Shown: positions 26,154 through 35,200, numbered from the stretch's first letter. The stretch: 64,000 bases of DNA from Clostridiales bacterium (GCA_004554585.1 SFLH01000003.1:62001-126000), one strand, 5' to 3'. The notes: a model not told the origin generated them from the letters alone. A program made the numbers and translations.

Positions 26154-27026
26154 TCAGGCCGTCCGCCCTGCCAGGAAGTGGGCAAGGGTGCGCAAAAATT
26201 CTGTTTCTGAAAAGGGGGCAAGGCATTGGATGGCCTGCTGGGTCAGCTCTTCGATCCACGCTTCGCAGGCCGCCAGCCCCTTCTTGGCCACAAAGGTGGA
26301 CTTTTCATGAGACTGGTCCGAACCGGTGGGCTTGCCCAGCACAGCGGCGTCCCCCGCCACGTCCAGCACGTCGTCCCGGATCTGGAAGGCCAGCCCCACC
26401 TTGCGGGCATAGTCCGCCACGGCCTCCTCCTGCGCCGGGGTACTGCCGGCAGCAATAGCCCCCAGGCGGGCGGCGGCCTCAATCATACAACCAGTTTTCA
26501 GAGCCTCGATCTGGAGAATTTCTTCTTCTCCCAGATCCTTGCCCTCTCCCAGCAGGTCCAGAACCTGTCCGCCCACCATCCCCGCCGGGCCGGCGGCCTG
26601 GGCCAGCACAGCCACAGCCCGGCACACCCGTTCCGGCGGCAGGGCGGCAGAGGCCAAGACGGAAAACGCCGCCGTGAGCAGGGCATCCCCCGCCAGCACC
26701 GCATTGGCCTGGCCATAGACCTTATGGTTTGTGGGCTTGCCCCGGCGGAAATCGTCGTCGTCCATGCAGGGCAAGTCGTCGTGGATGAGGGAGTAGGTGT
26801 GGACCATCTCCAGCCCGCAGGCAAAGGGCAACGCCTCCTCCGCTTGTCCGCCAAACAGGCGGCAGACCGCCAAGGTGAGTACCGGGCGGATGCGTTTCCC
26901 CCCAGCCATCAGGCTGTAGGTCATGGCTTCCCGCAGGGGTCCATAGTCTGGCCACTGGGCAGCGTAGTTCTTCAGCGCGCGCTCAATGCACTCTTGATCG
27001 GCGCGCAGCTGGGCAGTAAACTCCAT
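26154..27026 (-). CDS. ispA: polyprenyl synthetase (farnesyl diphosphate synthase)
   Basis: Head-to-tail prenyltransferase making C15 (possibly C20) diphosphate. 290 residues. First aspartate-rich motif within HDDLPCMDDDDFRRG, second in QIRDDVLDVAGD, plus GGKRIRP near residue 47. The ATG at 27026 has GGGGAG upstream and follows xseB by four bases. It supplies substrate for uppS, encoded about 10 kb away in the other isoprenoid operon. Confidence 0.95.
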   Translation of the reverse strand: MEFTAQLRADQECIERALKNYAAQWPDYGPLREAMTYSLMAGGKRIRPVLTLAVCRLFGGQAEEALPFACGLEMVHTYSLIHDDLPCMDDDDFRRGKPTNHKVYGQANAVLAGDALLTAAFSVLASAALPPERVCRAVAVLAQAAGPAGMVGGQVLDLLGEGKDLGEEEILQIEALKTGCMIEAAARLGAIAAGSTPAQEEAVADYARKVGLAFQIRDDVLDVAGDAAVLGKPTGSDQSHEKSTFVAKKGLAACEAWIEELTQQAIQCLAPFSETEFLRTLAHFLAGRTA

Positions 27027-27030
27027 GTTC

Positions 27031-27267
27031 TCACTCCCCTTCGGGCACGAAAGGCGCCTCAGCCAGGGCACCGTTCTCATCGATTCGCAGTTTCATGACC
27101 TTCTGTTCCGCCCGATCTAGCATGGTCACACACTGCTTCATCAGCTTGGCCCCCTCTTCGTACAGAGACAGAGCATCCTCCAGAGGATGCTCTCCGGTCT
27201 CCAGCTGGGCCACAATCTCCTCCAGCCGGCCCATAGCCTGCTCGAAGGTCAGCTTTTTTTCCGCCAT
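27031..27267 (-). CDS. xseB: exodeoxyribonuclease VII small subunit
   Basis: 78-residue helical protein that assembles in multiple copies on XseA. It carries the family signature LTFEQAMGRLEEIVAQLETGE followed by LEDALSLYEEG. The ATG overlaps the xseA 3' end by 19 bases and follows GGAAAGGAG. Confidence 0.95.
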   Translation of the reverse strand: MAEKKLTFEQAMGRLEEIVAQLETGEHPLEDALSLYEEGAKLMKQCVTMLDRAEQKVMKLRIDENGALAEAPFVPEGE

Positions 27268-28469
27268 CGGTGTTTCTCCTTTCCCGTTGCGGTGCAGGTG
27301 ATGGTCCCGTCCGAGACCCGAAGGGAGAGGATCTCCCCCGGTTTCACCTGGCTGATGGCAGAGACGACAGCGCCGTCCTGCCGCTGCGTAATGGAATAGC
27401 CCCGGCTCAGGACACGAAAGGGGCTCAGGGCCTCCAAGGAGGCAGCCAGCCGCCCCATGGTCTGCCGGCGGGTGGTCAGACAGGCTTCCATTCCTCGGCT
27501 CAGCCGCTGCTGCTGGTAGTCCAGCAGCAGCCGCTTCTCCTGGATGCCCCGCAGGGGGGACTGGAGGAAGGGGCTGGCCTTCAGCCGGGTCAGCGCCTCC
27601 CGTCTGCGGCGGATCTCCTGGTCCATGCTTCGCTCCAGCCGGGCCGAGAGATGGGATAAGGTTTCCCGCAGGTCCTGCTGGTGAGGCACCGCCAGTTCCG
27701 CCCCGTTGGAAGGCGTAGAAGCCCGCAGGTCCGCGGCAAAGTCCGCGATGGTCACATCGGGCTCGTGGCCCACCGCGGAAATTACGGGGATCTGGGAGCG
27801 GCAGATCGCCCGGGCCACCTCTTCGTCGTTGAAGGCCCACAGGTCCTCCATGGACCCGCCGCCCCGGCCGGTGATGATCAGGTCAGCCAGACCGGCGGCG
27901 TTGACCAGGTCCAGGGCCTGGCAGATCTCCTGAGGCGCCTCCGCTCCCTGGACCCGCACCGGAACCACCAACACCTTGGCCAGGGGCCAGCGGGCTCCCA
28001 AAATGCGGATCATGTCCCGCACCGCAGCCCCCGCTGGCGAGGTCACCAGCGCGATGGTGTGGGGAAAGGCGGGAATGGATTTTTTCCGCGCAGGGTCAAA
28101 AAGCCCTTCCCGGTGCAGCCGGTTTTTCAGCTGCTCAAAGGCAAAGGCCAGCTCCCCCACCCCGTCAGGGACCATCTGGTTGCAATAGAGCTGGTAGGCC
28201 CCATCCCGGGGAAAGACGGTCACCCGGCCGGAGACCACCACTTTCATCCCGTTTTCCGGGCGAAAGCGCAGTCGGGCCGCCTCCCGCCGGAACATGACGC
28301 AGCGCACGCTGCTCTCGGCGTCCTTAAGGGTGAAGTAGTGGTGACCGGAGGGGTACACTTTATAGTTGGAAAGTTCACTGCGCACCAGCACCTGGGACAG
28401 GAGCCTGTCCCGGTCCAGCAGACCTTTCACGTACTGGTTGAGGGCAGTGACAGAAATTGGTTCTGTCAT
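27249..28469 (-). CDS. xseA: exodeoxyribonuclease VII large subunit
   Basis: Catalytic subunit of a single-strand-specific exonuclease, 406 residues. N-terminal OB fold (ISVTALNQYVKGLLDRDRLL), catalytic domain with ITGRGGGSMEDLWAFNDEEV and ISAVGHEPDVTIADFAADLR, then a coiled-coil C-terminus for XseB. The ATG at 28469 overlaps the preceding gene (ATGA). Confidence 0.96.
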   Translation of the reverse strand: MTEPISVTALNQYVKGLLDRDRLLSQVLVRSELSNYKVYPSGHHYFTLKDAESSVRCVMFRREAARLRFRPENGMKVVVSGRVTVFPRDGAYQLYCNQMVPDGVGELAFAFEQLKNRLHREGLFDPARKKSIPAFPHTIALVTSPAGAAVRDMIRILGARWPLAKVLVVPVRVQGAEAPQEICQALDLVNAAGLADLIITGRGGGSMEDLWAFNDEEVARAICRSQIPVISAVGHEPDVTIADFAADLRASTPSNGAELAVPHQQDLRETLSHLSARLERSMDQEIRRRREALTRLKASPFLQSPLRGIQEKRLLLDYQQQRLSRGMEACLTTRRQTMGRLAASLEALSPFRVLSRGYSITQRQDGAVVSAISQVKPGEILSLRVSDGTITCTATGKEKHRWRKKS

Positions 28470-29404
28470 GGTTGTTCCTTTTCCAGGGCACGCCAGGTGA
28501 GGATGGCCACGCCCATGGCATTGTCGGTGGAAAAGCGGGGTTCGGCAAACACCGTCCCGCAGCGCTGGATCATCCGCTGCCGCAGCAGCTGGTTGGACGC
28601 CACGCCGCCGGCACACAGGACCGGCAGGTCAGGATACCGTGCTAGGGCCTGCTGGGTGGCCGTCTCCACTGCGCCGATGATGGCCGCCAGCACATACCAG
28701 CAGATCTCCGCCGGCGCTTCCCCTGCCTCGGCCAGGGCGTTCATCTTGTTTTCGATGCCAGAAAAGGAGAAGGTGCTCTGGTTCACCTTCACCTTAAAAC
28801 TGCTTCGCTTTTGGGCCTGCAGGGACAGCTCGTCCACTGCCTTGCCGGCAGGGAAGGCTAGCCCTAACCGCTTTCCGGTGCGGTCGATGAGCTGACCGGC
28901 GGAGATGTCCGACGTGCCGCCGATGCACTCTGCCCGCACGCTCACCCCATCCGGCACTACATAGAGCAGTTCTGTAGTCCCGCCGGACAGATGCCAGACC
29001 AGATGTGGCCGGTCCAGCAGATCCATCCGCCCAGCGGACCAGGCGGCAGCCGCAATGTGTCCCTGTTGGTGGGAGCAGGGGTAGAAGGGCAGGCCCAGCA
29101 CCGTGGCCATTCCCTGGGCCTGGGACTGCCCGGCCAGGAAACAGGGCATATAAGACCCCTCCACCTCCCGGGGCCGGGTGCTGGCCCCCAGGGCAGAGAG
29201 GTCACAGGGCAGGCCGGTCTTTTTCAGGGCCGCCAAAATCTCCGGCAGGCGCTTGACGTGCTGGAAGAGGGCCTCACTCTGCCGCAGGCCCAGAGAACCC
29301 TGGGGAACCTCCAGGAGTTTGCCCACATTGTCCCCTCGGGACCCGTCGAACCAGGCAGCCGAGGTGGTGTAGTTGCTGGTGTCCAGCCCCAGTACCGCAG
29401 CCAT
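28466..29404 (-). CDS. TsaD/Kae1-family paralogue (M22 peptidase-like, ASKHA fold)
   Basis: A 312-residue homologue of the tRNA threonylcarbamoyladenosine enzyme TsaD, placed between nusB and xseA. It retains the metal site: HQQGH near residue 110 and TDNAMGVA near the C-terminus, plus VLGLDTSNYTTS for phosphate binding. Clostridia often carry this second copy besides true tsaD, which normally sits with tsaB/tsaE/rimI and is not in this window. Its role is unproven: tRNA modification, a divergent ATPase or regulation are all open. The ATG at 29404 lies two bases after nusB. Confidence 0.82.
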   Translation of the reverse strand: MAAVLGLDTSNYTTSAAWFDGSRGDNVGKLLEVPQGSLGLRQSEALFQHVKRLPEILAALKKTGLPCDLSALGASTRPREVEGSYMPCFLAGQSQAQGMATVLGLPFYPCSHQQGHIAAAAWSAGRMDLLDRPHLVWHLSGGTTELLYVVPDGVSVRAECIGGTSDISAGQLIDRTGKRLGLAFPAGKAVDELSLQAQKRSSFKVKVNQSTFSFSGIENKMNALAEAGEAPAEICWYVLAAIIGAVETATQQALARYPDLPVLCAGGVASNQLLRQRMIQRCGTVFAEPRFSTDNAMGVAILTWRALEKEQP

Positions 29405-29406
29405 GG

Positions 29407-29901
29407 TCAAGCCTCCTGTTCAGCGCCCTTCGTCTCCGGCTTGGGAGCGGACTGATCGGGGAATTCCGTCCGGACAAAGGTCCCAAGAATGCCGTTGATG
29501 AAGGAGACGACCTTCTCGTCCTCATACTTTTTGGCGATCTCCACCGCGTCATTGATGGAGGCGGCGGCAGGGATGTCCGGCATGTACAGAATCTCGTACA
29601 TGGCCACCCGCATGATGGCCGAAGCCGTCAGGGGAATGCGGGCAAAGCGCCAGTTCTTGGCGTACTGGGCGATGTATTGGTCCAGCTCCGGGCCGTGCTC
29701 GGCCACGCCGCGCACCACTGCCGTGATATACTGAACCTGTTTGTCGTTGGGATACTCCCCGTACAAGGGGTTCTCTTGACCCCAGTTGAGGAAGTTGTCC
29801 CGGTCCAGCCGTTGGGCCAAAAATTCCTCAGCGGATTGGTTGGAAAAACCCAGGGAGTAGGCGCAGTGAATGGCGATCTCCCGGGCAGCTGTTCTGGTCA
29901 T
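29407..29901 (-). CDS. nusB: transcription antitermination factor NusB
   Basis: All-helical RNA-binding protein that joins NusE/NusG on boxA of rRNA transcripts. 164 residues, longer than E. coli NusB (139), with a low-complexity acidic tail rich in E/K. Core signatures include the N-terminal REIAIHCAYSLGF, LTASAIMRVAMYEILYMPDI and INDAVEIAKKYEDEKVVSFI. First gene of the operon running to recN. Confidence 0.95.
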   Translation of the reverse strand: MTRTAAREIAIHCAYSLGFSNQSAEEFLAQRLDRDNFLNWGQENPLYGEYPNDKQVQYITAVVRGVAEHGPELDQYIAQYAKNWRFARIPLTASAIMRVAMYEILYMPDIPAAASINDAVEIAKKYEDEKVVSFINGILGTFVRTEFPDQSAPKPETKGAEQEA

Positions 29902-29960
29902 GTTTCGTTCCTCCCGCGGTGGGTCTGTCCACCCGTTTAATTGGATGTCTTTCTGTACTC

Positions 29961-29966
29961 ATTATA
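29961..29966 (-). promoter_or_regulatory. nusB operon -10 element
   Basis: TATAAT on the minus strand about 60 bases before nusB. The -35 region is pyrimidine-rich with only a weak TTTCTT at the right distance. Confidence 0.5.
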
Positions 29967-30036
29967 TCCATGGATATGCAAAAAAGAAAGCCCCATCCCT
30001 CTATTTTTTACAAAAACTTTTCCTCGCCCTCATGGC

Positions 30037-30072
30037 AAAAAGAGACCCACGGCAACCGATGCCGCGGGTCTC
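30037..30072 (-). terminator. asp23 terminator
   Basis: 13-base arms GAGACCCACGGCA / TGCCGCGGGTCTC with one mismatch. TTTTT follows on the minus strand. Confidence 0.9.
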
Positions 30073-30089
30073 AAAGGAAGTTGAGACGA

Positions 30090-30461
30090 TCAGTCTTCCG
30101 CCTTGTCGAAGGTCACCCCGCCCACGCGGACGTTTACAGCGGCCACTTTGAGCCCGCTGGTGGCTTCCACGCTGGTGATGATGGCTTCCTGAACCTGCTT
30201 TGCCACCTCGGGAATGGTGCCGCCGTAGCGGATCTGAATGGACACGTTGATGGTGATATTGTCAGACTCCCAAAGGATGGTAATGCCTTTGGAGAGCTTT
30301 TTCCGGCCCAAAAGCTGCTCGCTCACGGTCCCGCCGGCCAGGCCGGTGACCCCCTCGACCTCCAGCGCAGCGGCACCGGCGATCATTTCCAGCACCTCTT
30401 CGGAGATGTAAACGTCGCCGTACTCCTCGCTGCGGGAGTAATATTCTCTGCTTTCGCTCAT
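30090..30461 (-). CDS. Asp23/Gls24 family envelope stress response protein
   Basis: 123-residue cytoplasmic protein of the Asp23/DUF322 family (YqhY-like), thought to associate with the membrane and envelope-stress or lipid metabolism. Characteristic pattern: YGDVYISEEVLEMIAGAAAL, EGVTGL, and a central VSIQIRYGGTIPEVAKQVQE. The ATG at 30461 follows GGAGGA. It lies just upstream of nusB, as yqhY does in Bacillus, but has its own promoter and terminator. Confidence 0.93.
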   Translation of the reverse strand: MSESREYYSRSEEYGDVYISEEVLEMIAGAAALEVEGVTGLAGGTVSEQLLGRKKLSKGITILWESDNITINVSIQIRYGGTIPEVAKQVQEAIITSVEATSGLKVAAVNVRVGGVTFDKAED

Positions 30462-30527
30462 GGTGTTTCCTCCGTTTTGGAGCATCCTTCCCTGCAGGGA
30501 TCGCAGGATACCCTTTGCATTTGGTTT

Positions 30528-30556
30528 AGTATACCATATCCCATCCTCAGGGGCAA
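30528..30556 (-). promoter_or_regulatory. asp23 promoter
   Basis: Minus strand TTGCCC (30556-30551), 17-base spacer, TATACT (30533-30528). Confidence 0.65.
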
Positions 30557-30584
30557 GCCCTCTCTGCCGTCCCCCGTCAAAAAA

Positions 30585-31424
30585 TCATCCCTGGTGCTTC
30601 TGGGAAGCCAGAAGGGTGTTCTTCATCAGCATGGCACGGGTCATGGGGCCCACACCGCCAGGGACAGGGGTAATGGCCGAGGCCACCTCTTTGACCGCGG
30701 GATAGTCCACATCGCCGCAGAGCTTGCCCGCCTCGTTGCGGTTCATGGCCACGTCGATGACTACAGCGCCGGGCTTGACCATGTCACTGGTGACCACGTT
30801 GACCTTGCCCACAGCAGCGACCAGGATATCCGCAGTGCGGCAGACCTCGCCCAGGTCCTGGGTGCGAGAGTGGCAGATGGTCACCGTGCCGTGCCGCTGC
30901 AGCAGCAGAAGAGCCATGGGTTTGCCCACAATGTTGGAACGGCCAATGACCACACACCGCTTCCCCTTGGGATCGATGCCGTACGCATCCAAGATCTCCA
31001 TGATGCCGTAGGGAGTGCAGGGCAGGAAGCCCTCCTTGCCCACCAACAGGCCGCCCATGTTCATGGGGTGGAACCCATCCACATCCTTCTCCGGGGAAAT
31101 GGCCATGAGGACCGCCTCCTCGTCAATACCATCGGGAAGGGGAAGCTGGCAGAGAATGCCGTCGATGTCCTGCCGAGCGTTGAGCTCCTGGATGAGGGTG
31201 ATCAGCTCCTGCTGGGTAGTCTCCTCGGGCAGGGCATACTCCTCGCTGAGGAAGCCGCACTCCTCACAGTCTTTGCGTTTGCTGTTGACGTACACCCGGC
31301 TGGCGGGATTGTTGCCCACAATGATAACGGCCAGGCCAGGCTTTCGGGCCAAACCTTTTGCCTCCTGTTTAACCTGCTCCTTGACCTTCGCAGCCAGGGT
31401 CTTTCCATCTAAAATCGTTGCCAT
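30585..31424 (-). CDS. folD: bifunctional methylene-THF dehydrogenase / methenyl-THF cyclohydrolase
   Basis: Interconverts 5,10-methylene- and 10-formyl-tetrahydrofolate using NADP. 279 residues with the substrate motif YVNSKRKDCEECG, DGILCQLPLPDGID, and VIGRSNIVGKPMALLLL for the cofactor and catalytic lysine region. Starts three bases after lgt ends. Confidence 0.97.
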   Translation of the reverse strand: MATILDGKTLAAKVKEQVKQEAKGLARKPGLAVIIVGNNPASRVYVNSKRKDCEECGFLSEEYALPEETTQQELITLIQELNARQDIDGILCQLPLPDGIDEEAVLMAISPEKDVDGFHPMNMGGLLVGKEGFLPCTPYGIMEILDAYGIDPKGKRCVVIGRSNIVGKPMALLLLQRHGTVTICHSRTQDLGEVCRTADILVAAVGKVNVVTSDMVKPGAVVIDVAMNRNEAGKLCGDVDYPAVKEVASAITPVPGGVGPMTRAMLMKNTLLASQKHQG

Positions 31425-31427
31425 AGG

Positions 31428-32318
31428 TCACTCTCCTTTCTGTTCTGCTTGTGGTTCTTCGTTGGTTTGTTCTGCACGGAGCTGGCGGTTGACATAGAGA
31501 TCTTCCGGGTTTGGATGCGTGCGCAGCTTCCAGACCAGCAGCAGGATGGCCACGGCACAGCTGAGGAAAGCCAGCAACTGAGAGGTGCGGATACCCGTGG
31601 AGAAAAGATAGAGGCTATCGGTGCGCAACCCTTCAATGAACCCCCGGCCCAGGCCGTACCAAGCCACATACAGCAGGAAATACATGCCATCAAAGGCCCG
31701 AATCCCCTTGTGCAGCAGCCAGCACAGCAGGCAGAAGCCGATCAGGTTCCAAAGAGACTCATATAGGAAGGTGGGGTGGACCTCCAGATACTCCCCCGCC
31801 TTCTCGATGCCCATGCGCCAGGGCAGGTCCGTGGGGCCACCGTAGGCCTCCACGTTGAGGAAGTTCCCCCACCGGCCGGCGATCTGGCCGATGAGCAGGC
31901 CAAAGGCACACACATCCGCCAGGGCGGGAAAGGGGATCTTTTTATACCGGGCCACAGCCCAGGCAATGAGAACGCCAGCAATGATACCGCCGTAAATGGC
32001 CAGTCCCCCGCGGTGGACGTCCAGACAAGCCAGCAGGTTGAGGCTGCCATCGGCGTTGCGGTAGATGTCCGTGTTGAAGATAATATAGTACAGCCGAGCC
32101 CCAATGATCCCCCCCGGGGCGGCAAAGAGGATCATGTCAATGATGTCATCGGGCTTGATGCCGAACTTTTTTGATTGGGTACAGCAGAAGGCCACCCCCA
32201 GGAAAAACCCCAAGGCGATGATGACCCCGTACCAATAGACATGGAAGGACCCGATGGAAAAGGCCACCCGGTTCAGGTGGATGGTCAGGCCCAACCCCGG
32301 AAAGGTCACCGTGCTCAT
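31428..32318 (-). CDS. lgt: prolipoprotein diacylglyceryl transferase
   Basis: Integral membrane enzyme that puts diacylglycerol on the lipobox cysteine of prelipoproteins. 296 residues, about seven transmembrane helices. Lgt signature NFLNVEAYGGPTD preceded by AGRWG, plus GGLAIYGGIIAG, HPTFLYESLWN and RGFIEGLRTDS. Lipoprotein substrates in this window include LivJ and two island lipoproteins. The ATG overlaps the ymfH stop. Confidence 0.97.
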   Translation of the reverse strand: MSTVTFPGLGLTIHLNRVAFSIGSFHVYWYGVIIALGFFLGVAFCCTQSKKFGIKPDDIIDMILFAAPGGIIGARLYYIIFNTDIYRNADGSLNLLACLDVHRGGLAIYGGIIAGVLIAWAVARYKKIPFPALADVCAFGLLIGQIAGRWGNFLNVEAYGGPTDLPWRMGIEKAGEYLEVHPTFLYESLWNLIGFCLLCWLLHKGIRAFDGMYFLLYVAWYGLGRGFIEGLRTDSLYLFSTGIRTSQLLAFLSCAVAILLLVWKLRTHPNPEDLYVNRQLRAEQTNEEPQAEQKGE

Positions 32319-33598
32319 TGCGCCTCCTCCTGCGGCCGGATGACCACCAGTGACGTCCGCTCCGGCTGGACCCAGTTGGATAGGAAGCGTTCCACATCCT
32401 GCTTTTCCATGGCCTCATAGACCGCCGGGAAAGTCCAGGGGTCCTGATTGGCAAAGTAGCCCTTAGCCTGCTCCACGCAGAGGTTGGCAAAGGAGTTCAG
32501 GCTCTGGACGTACATCCCATACAGGGCCTTCTTTAGCCGTTGGAACAGGCCGTCGTCCAAGCCCTCCCGGGCGATGCGTGCCCCCTCCGCCAGGATGGCA
32601 TCCCGTACCGCTGCCGGGTCTTTGCTCTCGCCTCCAGCCAACAGGAACGCACAGCCGGGATAATCCATATAGCCCAGATAGAAGCCGCTGTTGATGAGGC
32701 CCTGGTCATACAGCTGCCGGTAGAGGGGGCTGGAACTGCCTGCCAGCGCTTCACAGGCCAGTTCTCCCAAAAAGCGCTGGCGCAGTTGGGACGGGCCGTC
32801 AGGAGCGGGGGTGCCTTTGATCCCCAGCTGAAGCAGTGGGGCAGAGACCGCCATGGCCCGGCTGTCCTCCCGCCGGAAAACGGTCTCGGGTTCCGCCGCC
32901 CCGCAGTCACGGGGAATGGGGGGCTTGGCCTGCTGGGGCAAAATCTCCCGGGCCAGGGCACACACCCGCTCCGGGTCTACATCGCCCGCCACACACAGGA
33001 CCATGTTGGCGGGGGTGTAGAAGGCACCATGGCACTGATACAAGGTCTCCGCAGTGATCTGGGCGATAGACTCCACCGTCCCCGCCACAGAGTTGCGCAC
33101 CGGATGGTGGTGATACAGGGCCTCCAGCAGCAGGTGATAGGCCTGCCAGCCAGGCTGGTCCTCGATCATGCGGATCTCCTGGCCGATGATCCCCTGCTCT
33201 TTCTCCACACTCTCCTTGGTGAAGTAAGGCACAGAGACGAACTCCAGCAAGGTACGCAGGTTTTCCCAGAACCCATCGGTACACTCAAAGTGATAGCCGG
33301 TGATGGCCGTGCTGGTGAAGGCGTTGGGGGAAGCGCCCGTGGCCGACAGGGTCTGCAGGGCGTTGCCCCCGTCGGGGGTGTCGAACATCTTGTGTTCCAG
33401 GTAGTGGGCGATGCCCATGGGGGTATCCAGCCATTGGCCGTCCACCTGGAAGCGGGTATCCATGCCCCCATAGCGGGTGGCAAAGAAGGCATAGTACTTG
33501 CCGAACTCCGGTTTGGGGAAGACAAAGATCCCCAGGCCGTTGTCCAGATGTTCCTCGTAGAGGGTCTCCCCGATCTGCTGGTAATTGTGCTTGACCAT
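32315..33598 (-). CDS. ymfH: M16 family zinc peptidase, YmfH type (catalytic partner)
   Basis: 427-residue pitrilysin-like protein with an intact inverted zinc motif HYLEHKMF near residue 75 and the distal glutamate in QGIIGQEIRMIEDQPGW. It is the active half of a two-protein M16B system, with the next protein upstream as its inactive partner. Such pairs process peptides or bacteriocin-like precursors in some Firmicutes; the substrate here is unknown. Confidence 0.9.
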   Translation of the reverse strand: MVKHNYQQIGETLYEEHLDNGLGIFVFPKPEFGKYYAFFATRYGGMDTRFQVDGQWLDTPMGIAHYLEHKMFDTPDGGNALQTLSATGASPNAFTSTAITGYHFECTDGFWENLRTLLEFVSVPYFTKESVEKEQGIIGQEIRMIEDQPGWQAYHLLLEALYHHHPVRNSVAGTVESIAQITAETLYQCHGAFYTPANMVLCVAGDVDPERVCALAREILPQQAKPPIPRDCGAAEPETVFRREDSRAMAVSAPLLQLGIKGTPAPDGPSQLRQRFLGELACEALAGSSSPLYRQLYDQGLINSGFYLGYMDYPGCAFLLAGGESKDPAAVRDAILAEGARIAREGLDDGLFQRLKKALYGMYVQSLNSFANLCVEQAKGYFANQDPWTFPAVYEAMEKQDVERFLSNWVQPERTSLVVIRPQEEAQ

Positions 33599-33601
33599 GG
33601 T

Positions 33602-34885
33602 TCAGCCCTCCTTTCCCCGCAGGGTGTATATGCTGTCCAGCTCCACCCGGCAGGCGGTCTGGACCACTTGGTCCAAGGTCACCTGTTCCACTGCCTGGGC
33701 CAGTTCCTCAGGCTGGAAGCAGGTGTCGGAGACGAACCGGTTGAGCCAATACTCCTCCAGCCGCCCCTGGGCATCCAGGGTGGTGCGCAGGCTGCTGATC
33801 ACCGAGCGGCGGGCAGTCTCCAGCTCCTCGGGGGTGATCTGCCCCTGCTGACAAGCCGTCAGCTGGGCCAGGATCTCCTCCTCCGCCTGGCCGAAGTGGG
33901 CAAACTCCACCCCAGAATACACCTGCAACAGTCCCTTGTTCTGGGCCAGCGAGCTGCTGGCAAAGTAACACAACGACCGTTTTTCCCGGACGTTGAGGAA
34001 GAGCTTGGAATTGGTGGTGCCCCCATAGACGGCATTGAGCAGCAGGCCCTGAGCAATTTCCTCCTTGCTCCGGAACCGGCCCCCGGTGCGAAAGCCCAGA
34101 ATGAGCTTTCCTTGGGTCACGTCCATCTGGTCTGCAAATCGGCGCAGAGGGCCGGCGGGCCGGGCCACCACCTGGGTCTGGGGCAGAGGGCGCCGAGAGG
34201 TTTGGGGAAGGCCGGCAAAGGCCTGGCGGAAGGCCTCCTCCACCCGGGCAAACTCTGCCGAGCCGCAGTAGTAGAAGCAGAGGGGCGCCGTCTGCAGCAG
34301 TTCCTGATACCGAGCCTGCAGGCTCTGGCCAGTGATGGCGCGGGCGCTCTCCTCACTGCCTAGCTTGTCCAGGCCATAGGCCTCGCCCCGGCACATCTCC
34401 TCCCGCAGACGGGAGAGGGAATACTGAAGCTTGTCGTTGACCTGGCTGCGGATCTTGCGGATGAGGTTCTCCCTCTCGCTGTCCACATAGGCCGGCAGGA
34501 AGGCCCCCCCTTCCCCTGCCGGCTCCAGCACCAGCTGGCCCAGCAGACGGGTAGCCTGCTCTAGCAGAGGCGTGCCGCCGGGGACGAAAGCGTCATCCAA
34601 AAAGCTGCCCCAAAAGCCCACGCACTGGACCTCGCCCTTCTTGCGCAGGATGGGTTCCATGCTGCCGCCATACAGATCATCCAAAGCCGCGGAGAGGGCA
34701 GTCATGTCCGGGCAGTGCTGGGTCCCGCGCCGCAGGACCTTGGGCAGCAGAGCGTTGGGGGAAGCGGTTTCCGCTGTCAAGGGCTCCAAAAAGGTCACCG
34801 ACAGCAGGGCGTTTTTAAATTTCTTCGTCTGGACTGCCCGGAGCAGCACGCCGGGCGCCAGAACGGTTTCTTGCATCGGGAGCAT
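33602..34885 (-). CDS. ymfF: M16 family peptidase-like protein, YmfF type (non-catalytic partner)
   Basis: 427 residues with the M16 two-domain fold but no HxxEH zinc motif; the equivalent segment reads NALLPKVLRRGTQHCP. It retains the substrate-side C-terminal domain (GTTNSKLFLNVREKRSLCYF). Same length as YmfH and three bases upstream of it, fitting a heterodimer of active and inactive halves. The ATG follows TTAGGAGG. Confidence 0.9.
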   Translation of the reverse strand: MLPMQETVLAPGVLLRAVQTKKFKNALLSVTFLEPLTAETASPNALLPKVLRRGTQHCPDMTALSAALDDLYGGSMEPILRKKGEVQCVGFWGSFLDDAFVPGGTPLLEQATRLLGQLVLEPAGEGGAFLPAYVDSERENLIRKIRSQVNDKLQYSLSRLREEMCRGEAYGLDKLGSEESARAITGQSLQARYQELLQTAPLCFYYCGSAEFARVEEAFRQAFAGLPQTSRRPLPQTQVVARPAGPLRRFADQMDVTQGKLILGFRTGGRFRSKEEIAQGLLLNAVYGGTTNSKLFLNVREKRSLCYFASSSLAQNKGLLQVYSGVEFAHFGQAEEEILAQLTACQQGQITPEELETARRSVISSLRTTLDAQGRLEEYWLNRFVSDTCFQPEELAQAVEQVTLDQVVQTACRVELDSIYTLRGKEG

Positions 34886-35109
34886 ACATACCTCCTAAGA
34901 GAGAAAGGATTTTGAGCTTCCTCGGACAGGCGCTCAAAATCAAGGGACCGCAGTCTGGACCTTCCCTGCATCGGCAGGCGAATCCGGGCCGAATAGCACA
35001 TCCCCAGAAAAGCTAAGGAACTAAAAAATGGTCCCCGCCGCCATTCGGCGGCCGAAACGCAGGCCGTCTCCCTGCCGCCGGACAGGGCAGCAGAGTCTTG
35101 GCCGGCTTT
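34886..35109 (-). promoter_or_regulatory. structured leader of ymfF operon
   Basis: About 215 transcribed bases with several hairpins: GATTTTGAGC / GCTCAAAATC (34909-34942), CCGCC-GAAT-GGCGG near 35040-35052, and a GGACC...GGTCC type arm near 34940-34965. It matches no riboswitch class I recognise. No protein-coding frame with a ribosome-binding site is evident. Confidence 0.4.
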
Positions 35110-35138
35110 ATTTTACCATACTTTCCGAGACAATGCAA
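35110..35138 (-). promoter_or_regulatory. ymfF operon promoter
   Basis: Minus strand TTGCAT (35138-35133), 17-base spacer, TAAAAT (35115-35110). Confidence 0.65.
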
Positions 35139-35200
35139 AGCACTGGCAAAGATTCTGAGAAAATCCTGTCCCTTGCGGCAGGTTTTCATACAATTTCCTC

